A DNA stretch of 64,000 nt from Opisthocomus hoazin (taxonomy: Eukaryota; Chordata; Aves; Opisthocomiformes; Opisthocomidae). Made by a program: the position numbers and the translations under genes. Positions 24,108-35,035 of this stretch are shown one piece after another (the stretch's first letter is position 1; each line of letters opens with the position of its first letter). The stretch spans positions 9,124,531 to 9,188,530 of the forward strand of contig NC_134422.1 of assembly GCF_030867145.1 (NCBI RefSeq), written 5' to 3'. The notes beneath the pieces are model-generated. The model ran no database searches. It was not told where the DNA came from and saw only the letters and a list, made by a program, of their open reading frames with translations.

Positions 24108-27100
24108 CTATTCAAGATTGATAAAGGAATAAAACCCAAAAAAAATTAACAAACAGTGACAAAAAAACAACCAAAATATTCAAATAAACAGTGGGGACAA
24201 GTGTTTCATATATATGAAATAGACATCATATGCCAGCAAACACATGCTTACGTTCATTAAAAAGCAGATCTTTGAGAGATCTGGCATGAGATTTTCAGAG
24301 ACATTAGGGGCAATTATAATTTAAATCTAGACTTTTCAAGAATTTATCAACTGTTCTACCACTGAAGTAAACAAAAGTAAGTAAAACATATGCTAAAATT
24401 TTGGAACTTCTACTCTACAAGTTCTGCAAAATTTGAAAACACTATGTTTTGGTAAATTCAGATATTCTAAGCTGACAGTAGAAATTAATTTTATGCGTTG
24501 TGTCAAATACAATTCTGCTAAAACTAGTCAGAAACATGTTTAAACTTAAGCATTTAATAAACATTCCTGAAGACATAGCAACAAGTTTGGGTAAATTATG
24601 ATCCCCCAAAGTGTAAAGCAATTCAAGAAAAAAAACCAAGGAATATTTAATTGTAAACTTAGAAAATTAGATTACACATGCACTCACACTTGAAAGATTT
24701 ATACGTCTATTTGTTAACTTATAAAGTATCCATGCATACAATATATGCAACAGAAAGCTTTGCCTATTAAAAAAACCCGTAACATTGGTAATGATTTTGA
24801 CTGTGCCCTGTAAGTTACACACAGGAATAATCCATTAAGAACACTTTATATTATGAAAAATAAAAACTACAGCAGTAAACTAAGTTTCAGCCTGTCATCT
24901 AGTACAAAAGTGCCTTAAAAAGTCATGCAGACTTGCCAGAAATTACAGCATCAGTAAGTTCAGATTTTGACACACACAAACGTACTATCCTTTTCATATA
25001 CACACCTCACAGCTCCTAGAAGTCTTTGTTCCAGGTAGTAATAGAAAGGCCTCAATTTAAGAAATTCTAGTGAATTATCAGAAAAGCACAGCTGGGTTTA
25101 AATGCTTATAGCCAACTTCTTTTACGTACTGGAAGAGTAAGAGTAAAGCTCAAAAGAAAATTCTGAAGACATGGCTTGGGCTGCAAAAATTCCTATTAGG
25201 AATAAGACTATTTGCAATTAAAACATTAAAATGTATGCAGATGAGCACTACAACAGCGTGTAAATAGATCATGACCAATCTTCCTTCCTTTTCTTTCAGC
25301 ACGCAGAGCACTTCTGCTTTATTCAATGCACAGAGTAAACACAAGAGAACAGAACTGATACTGTTTGGGTTGGCCAAAAAAGTGGTACATCATGACTTTA
25401 GAGGGCTTTACTTTGATAACTTGCACTAAACACAAGTATTAACATTTACTGAAAACATTGAAGTTATGTTAACAGATCACTAAAGTACTTTCCAAAAAAT
25501 AAGAAAGGCAAGGCAAACAAGCTTATTTTTTAAAAACGTTGCTTGTATTTTAACTCAAAAAAAGGCAAGATTCACTGGACCTGCTCCAAACAAGTGCTCA
25601 TCATGAGCATGCCAGACCTACATGCATTCTTATATCCACTAATGCTATTAGCAGGGGATTCAGATTTGCGATACAGTTTTACAACCGACCTTCAATTTTA
25701 CAATTAGAAAGGTTCAAACACAAGTGACAGACTGATTCATTGGCCTACTCATACTAGAATCTTTTAAATACTTTCTAATGAACCTCAGTAAGATATGCAT
25801 ACGGTAGTTCTATGATTAACATTAACTTACCTATGCATGTATTTTAAGAACCAATTTATTAAGAGTTAATTTGCTACAGAATACATAACATACCTTGCCA
25901 TTCATCATCATAAACTCAAACATCATCTTTGAGAGAACTCCTCAAGGAACTGAAACCTAATTCACCTTTATGGAGCAAATCCTGGCTCTCCCAGTAGATA
26001 GAGGTGATCTGCCTTCCTAACACAGTTCAGTGAATTTAAATTACACTTTGTTTTTTCCACACATGTTAACATACAAACACTTACTGTCTCTCCATTATTT
26101 ACAAAGAAGACAGCACCACAATGTCTTCGGTGAGGAACCTACATTTCTTTTTTCCAGACTAGTCTCTTCCTCAGGTTAATTACTTAAATGCCTAGATGTG
26201 CACAAGTGCATTTACATTTGCTACACTGTTTCCTGCCTTTGACTCACACCTCTCTTTTGCAATACAGTTTCTGCCATCTTCAAATCTTGCTACTTTTTCC
26301 TCCATTTCTCAAAGCGCTTCTTTCCAAAGCAAAATCAACAGGCAGAGTTCCTGAAGTATAATTATACCACTAGATCTATGCTGATATATTCCATGTGTGG
26401 GCATCAGTTCTGGATAATTATTCTGCTTTTCTGATAAAATGGTGGGATTGACAAAAGAAAGCAGAAGTCTGTAAGCAGGCAAGGGCAAAGATATGAAAGG
26501 CTCAGCAAGGAATGGCAGTTCTTTTTTATGGAATAAAGAAGGAAACATTTGTTCTCAAAGAGAGAGTAAATAGGCATATAATCTTAAACGTAAGTAAGCT
26601 AACAAAAAGGTTTTTGTGCTTGAAAGCTTATAAAGGTTTTTGCAGGTTTTATGAATTGGTCTAATAGATACTACATATTATACTCTACAAACTTTGCCTC
26701 CATTTTATTATGACTAATAGCCTACAAGCCATTATATTAAGTTTTATTGTATAAATCCTACAGATTGCTTCTGTGTTTGTGTTCATATAAAGCAAAAATG
26801 GAAGCTGGGCATAAAACAGTTCCACAGGAGCTAGAAGAAATCTCATTCCTCCTCAGGCTACAGTGCGCCACATGAACAATGGTAGGGCGTACCAGAAATG
26901 GAAACCACCCCAGCCTGCCGCTGGTTACACGCTGCAGGTAGGAGGGGGAGAGGCAGCTGGAGACAGGAAGCAGTCACAGTAGCCTGATCAGTTTGACATT
27001 CTTACATCACATGTTCGCATTCCCAGCTCTTCTGTTCTCACCACAAACTGCTGCAAAGCATATAGCATGTGTACACTGTGCATAGAGATCGTGCACATTC

Positions 27101-29725
27101 TGTAGTTGCTTAATATCGTACTTAACCTGCCTACATTAGGCTTGTGCAAATGCCTTGCTTTAACGTCCCTCAGCAGGAGGGAAGTAAAGGATGACAGCAT
27201 ACCCAGTACTTCGTAAGTAAGAAGTTACAGATGAAGTTATTCCCAGTGTAAGTACACATTGCACCATTTCTTTTCTGCCCATAAGAAGATTTTAAAGTTC
27301 TAATTAAAGAGCCCATACTTATGTCTTGAAGTTTTTTATATGTTACAGTAACAGCAGCTGTTACTTTCTCATCTGACTGTAAAGTGTCTTTTAACATTTC
27401 CATGTGCCTAATACAGCCCTTTGCTTTGTTTTTCCATAACAAGGAAAAAAGCTTAACAAGAAAGGGTGACTACAAAGTCTTCACCATGCAGCAAGATGCA
27501 CGTTCAAGCCAGTAGCTGACTAAAAAAATAAAACTACAGGCATTTTACTGTTGCTGCTTCGTTCAACAGACAAATAGAACCCTATTGCAACTAAGTTTTA
27601 GGACATAATTAAAACCTGTAAAACTTCACGCAGATGCAAAGACAGATAAAAACTACTACTTTGAGAAGTTTTAGACAGACATTATCCCACTTCTTCACAA
27701 AGCACCAGTATTCATGAACTTGTAATAAAATACAATTCCACACATTTCATTATATTTGGCTTCTGTACACTGACAGCAGTATGCTCTGATAAAAAAGAAC
27801 ACAGAAAGAACACGACTTACTTTTCTCCTACATACCTTTCACACCAACTGTAAAAAAAAAAAAAAAACAACAACCCACAGAAACAAAAAATGCTGGCTAA
27901 CAAACTCCACACATCATGTCAAAGTGAAGATAGCCTCCTAAAAGGAAAAAAAAGAAAAAGCAAAGTTGAAAAATAGTGTGCATATTATGCACTTATCTTC
28001 ACAAAACATTTTCTAAAATTTCAAGTTCAACAAGTGTCTGCCACAGCTGAAGTCCTAAATGTTAGGGACATACAGATATAGAAACTTACATAAAACTTTT
28101 TTTATTATTATTATTTTAAACTCAGACCTTGTAAAGACATTCAACAAAACCCACTTTAAAACTGTTTTATGGGGAAAGAAACATAAGAGTGTCTGGAAAA
28201 ACGTTATACCAGACCAATCCATTCCATCTAACCTATGCCTATTTGCAAATCCAGATGTCGGCAAGTGTACGACACTCCAAAAGCAGGCACAACAAAACTG
28301 GAACTGACAACTAAGAATAAAGCCATAAGTTTTATTGCCCAGAAGTGCTGGAATTTTTTTTTTCTTTTCTTATTTATATGAAACCTTGCTAAGGTCTGTT
28401 TTAGGGATATCCTGTACCAACAGGAGTCATACCCTATACCAAATTAGTGCATACAACACAGGTACCAGTAAGGACAAACCTAAATTTCTACCCTAAATTT
28501 TGCCTTTGATTACCTGTCAAGCATGGCTGAAAGTTTATAAACTGTGAATAGGAGGCAAAAGTTAAACTGATGCTTTTCACCTATTTCAAATTAGATGAAG
28601 ACGTAGACTATAAAGATGGACCACACAAGCCTATGATTCAGCCTCCACTGATCTCATCCAGATTTACATGCTGCTTAACAACCAGCAAGTTCAAGCCCTT
28701 TACCACATACTTTACCAAATGACTGTAACTGGTCAAAAAAATAAAAAAAAAAAAATTGAAGCTGTAGTTTTAAGACACAGGCACATGGTTATCCATCTTG
28801 TATACCACAAAGCCTATGCTCACTCTAGATCCTGAACACCTATTTAGTTCTGTGTCTTCACACAGAAACAGTAGCTGCTGGTCATATATTTCTTATGCTA
28901 CCAACCTAATTAGAGGTTAAGATCAGTATCTCGGACAACCAAGACTTAAAACAGAAGACATTTACCCATACAAAGCTCAAACAGTTTGTTCATGCCTAAG
29001 TTATGCAGCCAAAATGTAACAGTAAAAAAATAAATAAAAAATAAATAGAAAGCAAAAAAGACGCTTAAAAAGTTTTCTCTCTGTGCACACTAAACCAAGT
29101 ATGAGTAAGAGAAAGATAACATTCAGTTGCTTACTTTCAGACTCTACCTAATCTGTATTAGCTATACTCAAGTAACCAGGTGCAGAACTTGCACCTAAAT
29201 TTCGTTATTATGCAAGAGATACCTTACCCTATATCAGCACACAAGATCTGCTGTGGGCTGCAGTCCTGACTGGAGGTGATCACACAGAACCCTGTTCCAT
29301 GCTTATTACCGATAATTAACCCATTTCAGGATAAGAAGAGGTTTTGCATATTAATGTAACATCTGACACCTTAAACAAGAACTGTACAAAACACTTCTCT
29401 CTAAGAACATGGCTTTACCCTCCCAGAATATTTAATTCATCAAGCACACAGACTTACGACAAATTTAAGACACCAGAAGACATACAGACTGAAAAAGAAA
29501 TGATGGTTTAAAAGTAAATACAATATTCTACTCTATTAATCACAGTAGAAATTTCAGCGTATGCTTGCCTTTTATTTTCATTACTAGGAAATATATATGC
29601 TTTCCATGTGGTGTAATTTAAAATATGCCAGTTGAAAGCTGACACCTGAAGGAATACTAAAATTCCTTAATATTATAATTTTCAGCAAGTAGCGTGGATA
29701 CCTAAGTCTTTCTTATTTTATTTAC

Positions 29726-29796
29726 CATTTTAACAGCATTAGAGTTGGTGCTGTCATCTTGCAGAACCATTTTTCAGCCAGTTACATGAAGATCTT
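29726..29796 (-). other. SLC35F5: Candidate SLC35F5 exon 2 (71 nt, possibly alternative)
   Basis: The acceptor has a long T tract ending in TTTCAG, and the donor is GTAAAT after '...TTAAAATG'. If included, the exon has a stop in every frame read in from exon 1 and would restart translation. An ATG at 29757 gives MTAPTLMLLK then W, with 10 codons plus 2 nt, which joins the 24107 exon in the right phase. An earlier ATG at 29768 (MVLQDDSTNS) is out of phase with the downstream exon, and a third ATG is followed at once by TAA. It could be a cassette exon, a 5'-UTR exon, or a chance pair of splice-like sites. Confidence 0.4.
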
Positions 29797-32430
29797 CTGA
29801 AAAAAAAAAACATGGAAAAAATATAATTAACTTTCCTTGCCATGACGTATTTTGTTTTAAAAAAGTTACAGTATCCTAGATCACTCAAGCTGAGTCACCA
29901 CTTGGATTTATGACACACAAAAAAGATAAAAAATGACCTCACTATGTAGTCTACAATTTATGTTCACATAACTGATTACGCTAAGGCAAACAGGCTCACT
30001 AGCCTGCCCAACTCTACTGTTCTGAATATGCAATAGGTGACTTCTGAGGACAAGACTTATAACTCCAGCATTAATACTTAATGTACAATCTTCTTTCTAT
30101 AGCACTAAATGTTGCTTTGCACAGATTATCACTCTCTTCATACTAAAAGTTCCACCCTTAAAGAGAAAATCATATGAAGTTCACAGAACATGAAACAGCA
30201 TTATTGTACTGACTGCTAGGAAAAGAACATTGTAAGTAAAAGAACTGCCAAACAGCAGGAGTATTGCTTCTAACTGTTCTGCAAAGAAAACATCCCCTTC
30301 CCCCCCAAAGGGCATAACAACAAGAGACACAGGAGAGCAGCTCAGTCACAAACCATGGTGCAAGGAAGTCAACTTGAAATTCTTCCTTGTATTTACTCAA
30401 GATTATTTCATATACAATTTGAAAGACAACATACCAAGATAAGGTTTGCACACAGAAGTAATTGTTTTAGTTTTTCCAGTTATACCAGCTGCTCCAATAG
30501 TACAAGTTCTGAGATACATTCCCCCCCATGTGCTGTCATCAGGTGATTCTCATTTCATATTTGATTACTTTTGAGATAAGATAAACAGAGACACTGCTTT
30601 GACTCTAATCAGAAAAAAGCTGAAAGTAAACTGACAGACATTTTACACTCCTCCTTCCAAATCTCAAAATGCACATTAAAGCAACGTTAATTTAACACAA
30701 CTCTGACCTCCACTCAACTTTGAAGGTATATCACAGGATGAAAGCAAAAGCAAGAATCTCCAGAAGACATGGAAAGGTGAGCCTTGTGCAACGTAACAGT
30801 TACATTCACTACAGCCCTGTAATCTTTACTCAGGGAAAGTTTCCTGCAGAATCTGTAGAATACAGCGAAGCAAACGACTCCAAGAAACTGAAGCCAAGTT
30901 TTTCATGCTGGTACTCAGTACTGCAAAGTAGAGATCACTGTTCCTAGCCAAACAAAAAGTTATAAAAGACCAAAATTTGCACAGAAAACACATTAATTTT
31001 AGTACCAAAATTAGACAGTTTAGCTTAATATAAAGAGATGGTTTAGGAATCTGGTAGTGCACAATGTAACAGTCACGCTATCAAACTGTCAGGGCACAGC
31101 TGGATCCTGCTATCTAAGGAATAAAAGGAACACTTGAAAGTGTTTCCTATTCAGCACTTACTCAAAATTCATGAAACAAAGTTTCAAACAAGTTTTCTTA
31201 CACAGAAGCAGCAATGCAGAATATTAATCTATTGCATATTTTGGAGTCTTTACTAGCTACCAGAGTATCTAACCACATACTTCTTGGGTTCGTTCACATA
31301 GCATCCCAGCACGACTACAGCCCTGCTGGACACGGGCATCTATGACCACATCAAGTTAGAAACACACTTAGCTTCAGGTTAGCAGTGAAAGTTGACAAGT
31401 GGAACAGCCACTGCCCTCTTTCTTATGCTCTTCCAAAAACATTAGCAGAAAAAACTGCTGAAAAGGCCTCTTTCAGTGTTACCAGGTACAGAGCAATCCC
31501 TTAGCCACCAGCAGCTATACATATAATATTAGCTAAGAATTACAAGTGACATCCATTTCACATGCTACCCGTCTAATCTTGTCTAGTGCAAGATCTAAAC
31601 ATATCACGCCCTGTCACAGGATAAACAGCCACAGATAAGAACAAGCACCGCAGCCTTCAAATCTGCACGTCACTCTTCCATCTGAAAGCTGGGCCTTCCA
31701 GGCATGCTAGAAACTGGCAAAATCGCCACATTCAGAAACGTACTCTTAGAGTGAGTGGGGTCTTCTCCTTCCTTCCTGCTGACAGGTACCTTTGGGGAAG
31801 AGCAGCAGGAACAAAGAGAAGGAAGTAAGTAAATCTCCTTAAGGCACTCAGAAAAAGGGGTTGCCAGAGGAGAAAGAAATACGGCTTCAGCCCTGGGGAT
31901 GGCGGAGGAGAAGAACGAGTTCCCGGCCCTGCACTCGCACGTAAACCAGCCGCCGGGGAGAGAGAGACCCAGCCCGAGCGGGGGAAGCAGGCTCCCCTCG
32001 CACCTGGCAGGACGGAGCGCTGGCCCCCGGGAGAGCGCAGCCGCTCCTCCCCCGGGCAGGGCCGGCGGCCCCGGCGGGGAGAGGCAAGCGCGTCCTCCAG
32101 CACCGCGGACACGGACGCGCGTGGAACGGGGACGCGGCCTCGCTGCCTCCGGCCACCGCGGGACGCCGGCAGCGGCCGGGGAGACGGGGCGCTCCCGGCC
32201 CGGCCGCCCACGCGCGACGCGAGGGGACGGAGCTCCTCTCCCAAGGCGGGGCGGGGCCCGGCCTCTCCCCTCTCAGCCCCGCGGGCCGGGAACGGGGAGG
32301 GCGAGGCCTCCCGCCCGCGACACCCCCGGCGAGGGCTGACAGGCGCGGCGGGACCGCGGGGGCAGCAGCTGCGGAACCCGCGGGCCGCTCGGGGCCCGCC
32401 GCAGCCCCGTCCCCGCGACGGCGGCGGTAC

Positions 32431-32600
32431 CTGAGGCCGCGGAGGGGCCCGGAGCTCCGTCCGGCGGCTGCACCGCCCGCTTCCCTTCCCTCCCGCCCTC
32501 CTAAGATGGTGGCGTGCGCGAGCCCGAGAATCCATCCCCGAGGCCGCGAGCGAGCTCCGGCCCCGCCCCGCCCGCAGGCCGCCCCCATCGAGCCTCTCGG
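32431..32600 (-). other. SLC35F5: SLC35F5 exon 1 (5' UTR and possible N-terminal coding), 5' edge approximate
   Basis: A donor GTACCG follows '...GCGGCCTCAG' on the minus strand, so exon 1 ends at 32431 inside a CpG island. An ATG at 32588-32586 opens a frame (MGAACGRGGAG...) that reaches the donor after 52 codons plus 2 nt. That is exactly the phase needed to enter the conserved 24107 exon as ...GLR-LQMVWV. The predicted peptide is Arg/Gly/Ala-rich and does not resemble the human N-terminus I remember, and GC-rich DNA is open in many frames. Coding status is therefore uncertain. A second ATG at 32535 (MDSRAR...) is in a different frame and would not join the conserved exon. The transcription start was not determined. 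Confidence 0.6.
32503..32513 (-). promoter_or_regulatory. YY1-like site in SLC35F5 exon 1
   Basis: The minus strand reads GCCACCATCTT, matching the CCATCTT / AAGATGG core of YY1 initiator-proximal sites. Its position near the 5' end of a CpG-island transcript is typical. This is motif evidence only. Confidence 0.45.
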
Positions 32601-33099
32601 CCAGCCGCTCGCCGCCCCTGCCGGCCGCACCGGTGCCGGGCCGGGCTGCGGAGGCGGGTCAGCACCGCGCGGAGCCGGCAGGGGGCGGCCGGGGCGCGGG
32701 GAGGCGGCGGCGGCGGCGGGGAGGAGGGGGGAGCGGCTCTGAGGGGGGGGGCTGCCCTGGGGCGGGCGGGCCGTCCCCGAGCGCTTGCACCGGCTCCTGC
32801 AAAGCCGCGAGATGAGCGGGTCAAAAAAATAAAACCTCGAAAGGGGAACCCAGAAGATGGAGGAACAGAGCAGGCAGGGGAAGAGGGCAGAGGCTGGAGA
32901 AGTGGAGATGGGGAAGTGGGACGGGGCCTGAAGCTGGCCTGGCGGAAAGAGGGAAGGGAGACAAACCCAAGCGAGCGGGACCCTGGAGAAGTGTCCTCAG
33001 AGGCGGCGAGATGGTGGCATCGCTGTTTCAGAGTTATCTGTACACCGTGCGATACAAAACCTCACAGGACCGCGAAGCAGTGGCAACTCATTAAATTCT

Positions 33100-33761
33100 C
33101 AAAATAGATGCCTGCTTCGCTATCAACAGACTGCTGATAGAATAATAAAAAAAGTGAGATTGTATGGACATAGGAGCTACATTAGAGCAGTTACCTTAGG
33201 TTTCATTTTGAGATGCTTAAGTTATCGACTAATCAAGCTGTAAAAGGAAATACCAGGCAAAGTTAAAGTCTACCAGAAAACAGTGACTAAAATAAACTAC
33301 CATAGGCTTAGATGAAATCGCAAAATCAGGTTCTGGTCTCGTTTGTGTTGGTTTTGTAGTCCGCGTTACCTCCTCGGAGTCAGTCTTGATTAGTATTGAA
33401 GAAATGAATGCACAGTACCACCCTAAAGATAACGTGTTGCGTATTCACACACTGATATAAATGCATCTTTTTGCAGAAACTCAACTATTACATATTTTGG
33501 GAACTTCAGAGTAAAAACTGCTAGGAAATAATAGTAAGCGATGCATACAGATGAGTGGAAAGGTAAATGATATTTAATTGTAATTAGGTGATACATATGA
33601 TATAGCTGTGAAATTAATTTAAATGCTGTTCATGCTTACAAACTGTTAAAATAAAACAAGATATTTCACCCTTTCTAGTTACTATTATCTCTCATATAAA
33701 AAAATGTTATGTCCTATCATCGTATGTCTAGGTGAGTGTTGCTGTTGGGCTTGAATTGTTT
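33100..33761. other. AT-rich intergenic sequence, nothing recognised
   Basis: No coding frame, repeat or RNA gene recognised between the SLC35F5 CpG island and the CR1 copy. Confidence 0.6.
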
Positions 33762-35033
33762 CACAGAATCACAGAATGTTCGGGGTTGGAAGGGACCTCT
33801 GTGGGTCACCCAGTCCAACCCCCCTGCCGAAGCAGGGTCACCTACAGCAGGCTGCACAGGACCTTGTCCAGGCGGGTCTTGAATATCTCCAGAGAAGGAG
33901 ACTCCACAACCCCTCTGGGCAGCCTGTGCCAGTGCTCCATCACCCTCAGAGGGAAGAAGTTCTTCCTCATGTTCAGACAGAACTTCCCCTGCTTCGCTTT
34001 GTGCCCATTGCCCCTTGTCCTGTCACTGGGCACCACTGAAAAGAGTCTGGCCCCATCCTCCTGACACCCACCCTTGAGATATTTATAAACATTTATTAGG
34101 TCTCCTTGCAGCCTTCTCTTCTTCAGGCTGAACAAGCCCAGCTCCCTCAGCCTCTCCTCGTAGGGGAGATGCTCCAGTCCCCTCACCATCCTCATAGCCC
34201 TCCAATGGACTCTCTGCAGTAGCTCCTCATCTTTCTTGAACTGGGGAGCCCAGAACTGGACACAGTGCTCCAGATGGGGTCTCACTAGGGCAGTGTAGAG
34301 GGGAAGGAGAACCTCCCTTGACCTGCTGGCCACACTCCTCCTAATGCACCCTAGCTTCCCATTGGCTTTCTTGGCAGCCAGGGCACACTGCTGGCTCATG
34401 GTCAACCTGTCATCCACCAGCACACCCAGGTCCCTCTCCACGAAGCTGCTCTCCAGCAGGTCCACCCCAAGCCTGTACTGCTGCATGGGGTTGTTCCTCC
34501 CCAGGTGCAGGACCCTGCGCTTGCCCTTGTTGAATTTCATCAGGTTCCTCTCTGCCCAACTTTCCAGCCTGTCCAGCTCACGCTGAATGGCAGCACAGCC
34601 TTCTGGTGTATCCACCACTCCTCCCAGTTTGGTGTCGTCAGCAAACTTGCTGAGGGTACATTCTAACTCTTCATCCAGGTCGTTGATGAAGAAGTTAAAC
34701 AAGACTGGGCCCAGTACTGACCCCTGAGGGACACCACTTGTTACCAGCCTCCAACTAGACTCAGCGCCGCTGATGACAACCCTCTGAGTTCTGCCATTCA
34801 GCCAGGTCTCAATCCATCTCACCGACCACTCATCCAGCCCACATTTCTGGAGCTTCCCTAGGAGGATATTATGGGAGACCGTGTTGAAAGCCTTGCTGAA
34901 GTCTAGGTAGACAACATCCACGGCTCTCCCTTCGTCTACCCAGCCAGTCATGTCATCGTAGAAAGCTATCAGATTGGTCAGGCATGATTTCCCCTTGGTG
35001 AATCCATGCTGACTACTCCTGATAAACTTCTTT
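33762..35033 (-). mobile_element. 5'-truncated CR1 retrotransposon, well preserved
   Basis: On the minus strand it runs from [20 protein letters not shown] through the RT domain to a 3' UTR ending GGTCCCTTCCAACCCCGAAC and two ATTCTGTG-like octamers. It is about 1.27 kb. It is less decayed than the intronic copy at 9.77 kb, which suggests a younger insertion. It lies about 1.2 kb upstream of the likely SLC35F5 start. Confidence 0.97.
33842..34951 (-). CDS. CR1 ORF2 fragment: reverse transcriptase, 369 codons open from an internal Met
   Basis: This is an uninterrupted frame within the CR1 copy. RT motifs in order are [17 protein letters not shown] (about residues 14-30), [14 protein letters not shown] (72-85) and the catalytic FADDTKL (103-109). 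They are followed by thumb and C-terminal CR1 sequence ([38 protein letters not shown]). The frame stays open upstream of this Met to about 35030, where the element is truncated. The endonuclease domain and the first RT motifs are missing, so autonomous activity is not expected. The length without stops marks it as relatively recent. Confidence 0.9.
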   Translation of the reverse strand: MTGWVDEGRAVDVVYLDFSKAFNTVSHNILLGKLQKCGLDEWSVRWIETWLNGRTQRVVISGAESSWRLVTSGVPQGSVLGPVLFNFFINDLDEELECTLSKFADDTKLGGVVDTPEGCAAIQRELDRLESWAERNLMKFNKGKRRVLHLGRNNPMQQYRLGVDLLESSFVERDLGVLVDDRLTMSQQCALAAKKANGKLGCIRRSVASRSREVLLPLYTALVRPHLEHCVQFWAPQFKKDEELLQRVHWRAMRMVRGLEHLPYEERLRELGLFSLKKRRLQGDLINVYKYLKGGCQEDGARLFSVVPSDRTRGNGHKAKQGKFCLNMRKNFFPLRVMEHWHRLPRGVVESPSLEIFKTRLDKVLCSLL

Positions 35034-35035
35034 TC

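Larger units (their letters stand above)
31890..33020. promoter_or_regulatory. CpG island / promoter of SLC35F5
   Basis: This is an abrupt GC- and CpG-rich block of about 1.1 kb in otherwise AT-rich DNA. It contains the donor of SLC35F5 exon 1 at 32431 and a YY1-like element at 32503-32513. The long overlapping frames on both strands here are by-products of GC richness. The island extends about 0.4 kb upstream of the likely transcription start. Confidence 0.9.

Noticed and set aside
31732..32824. Long overlapping frames on both strands (up to 267 codons) around 32 kb
   Set aside because: They are low-complexity Arg/Gly/Pro/Ala frames produced by CpG-island composition, open in several frames at once and without domain resemblance. 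Only the part of the minus frame from 32588 to 32431 is considered as possible SLC35F5 N-terminus.
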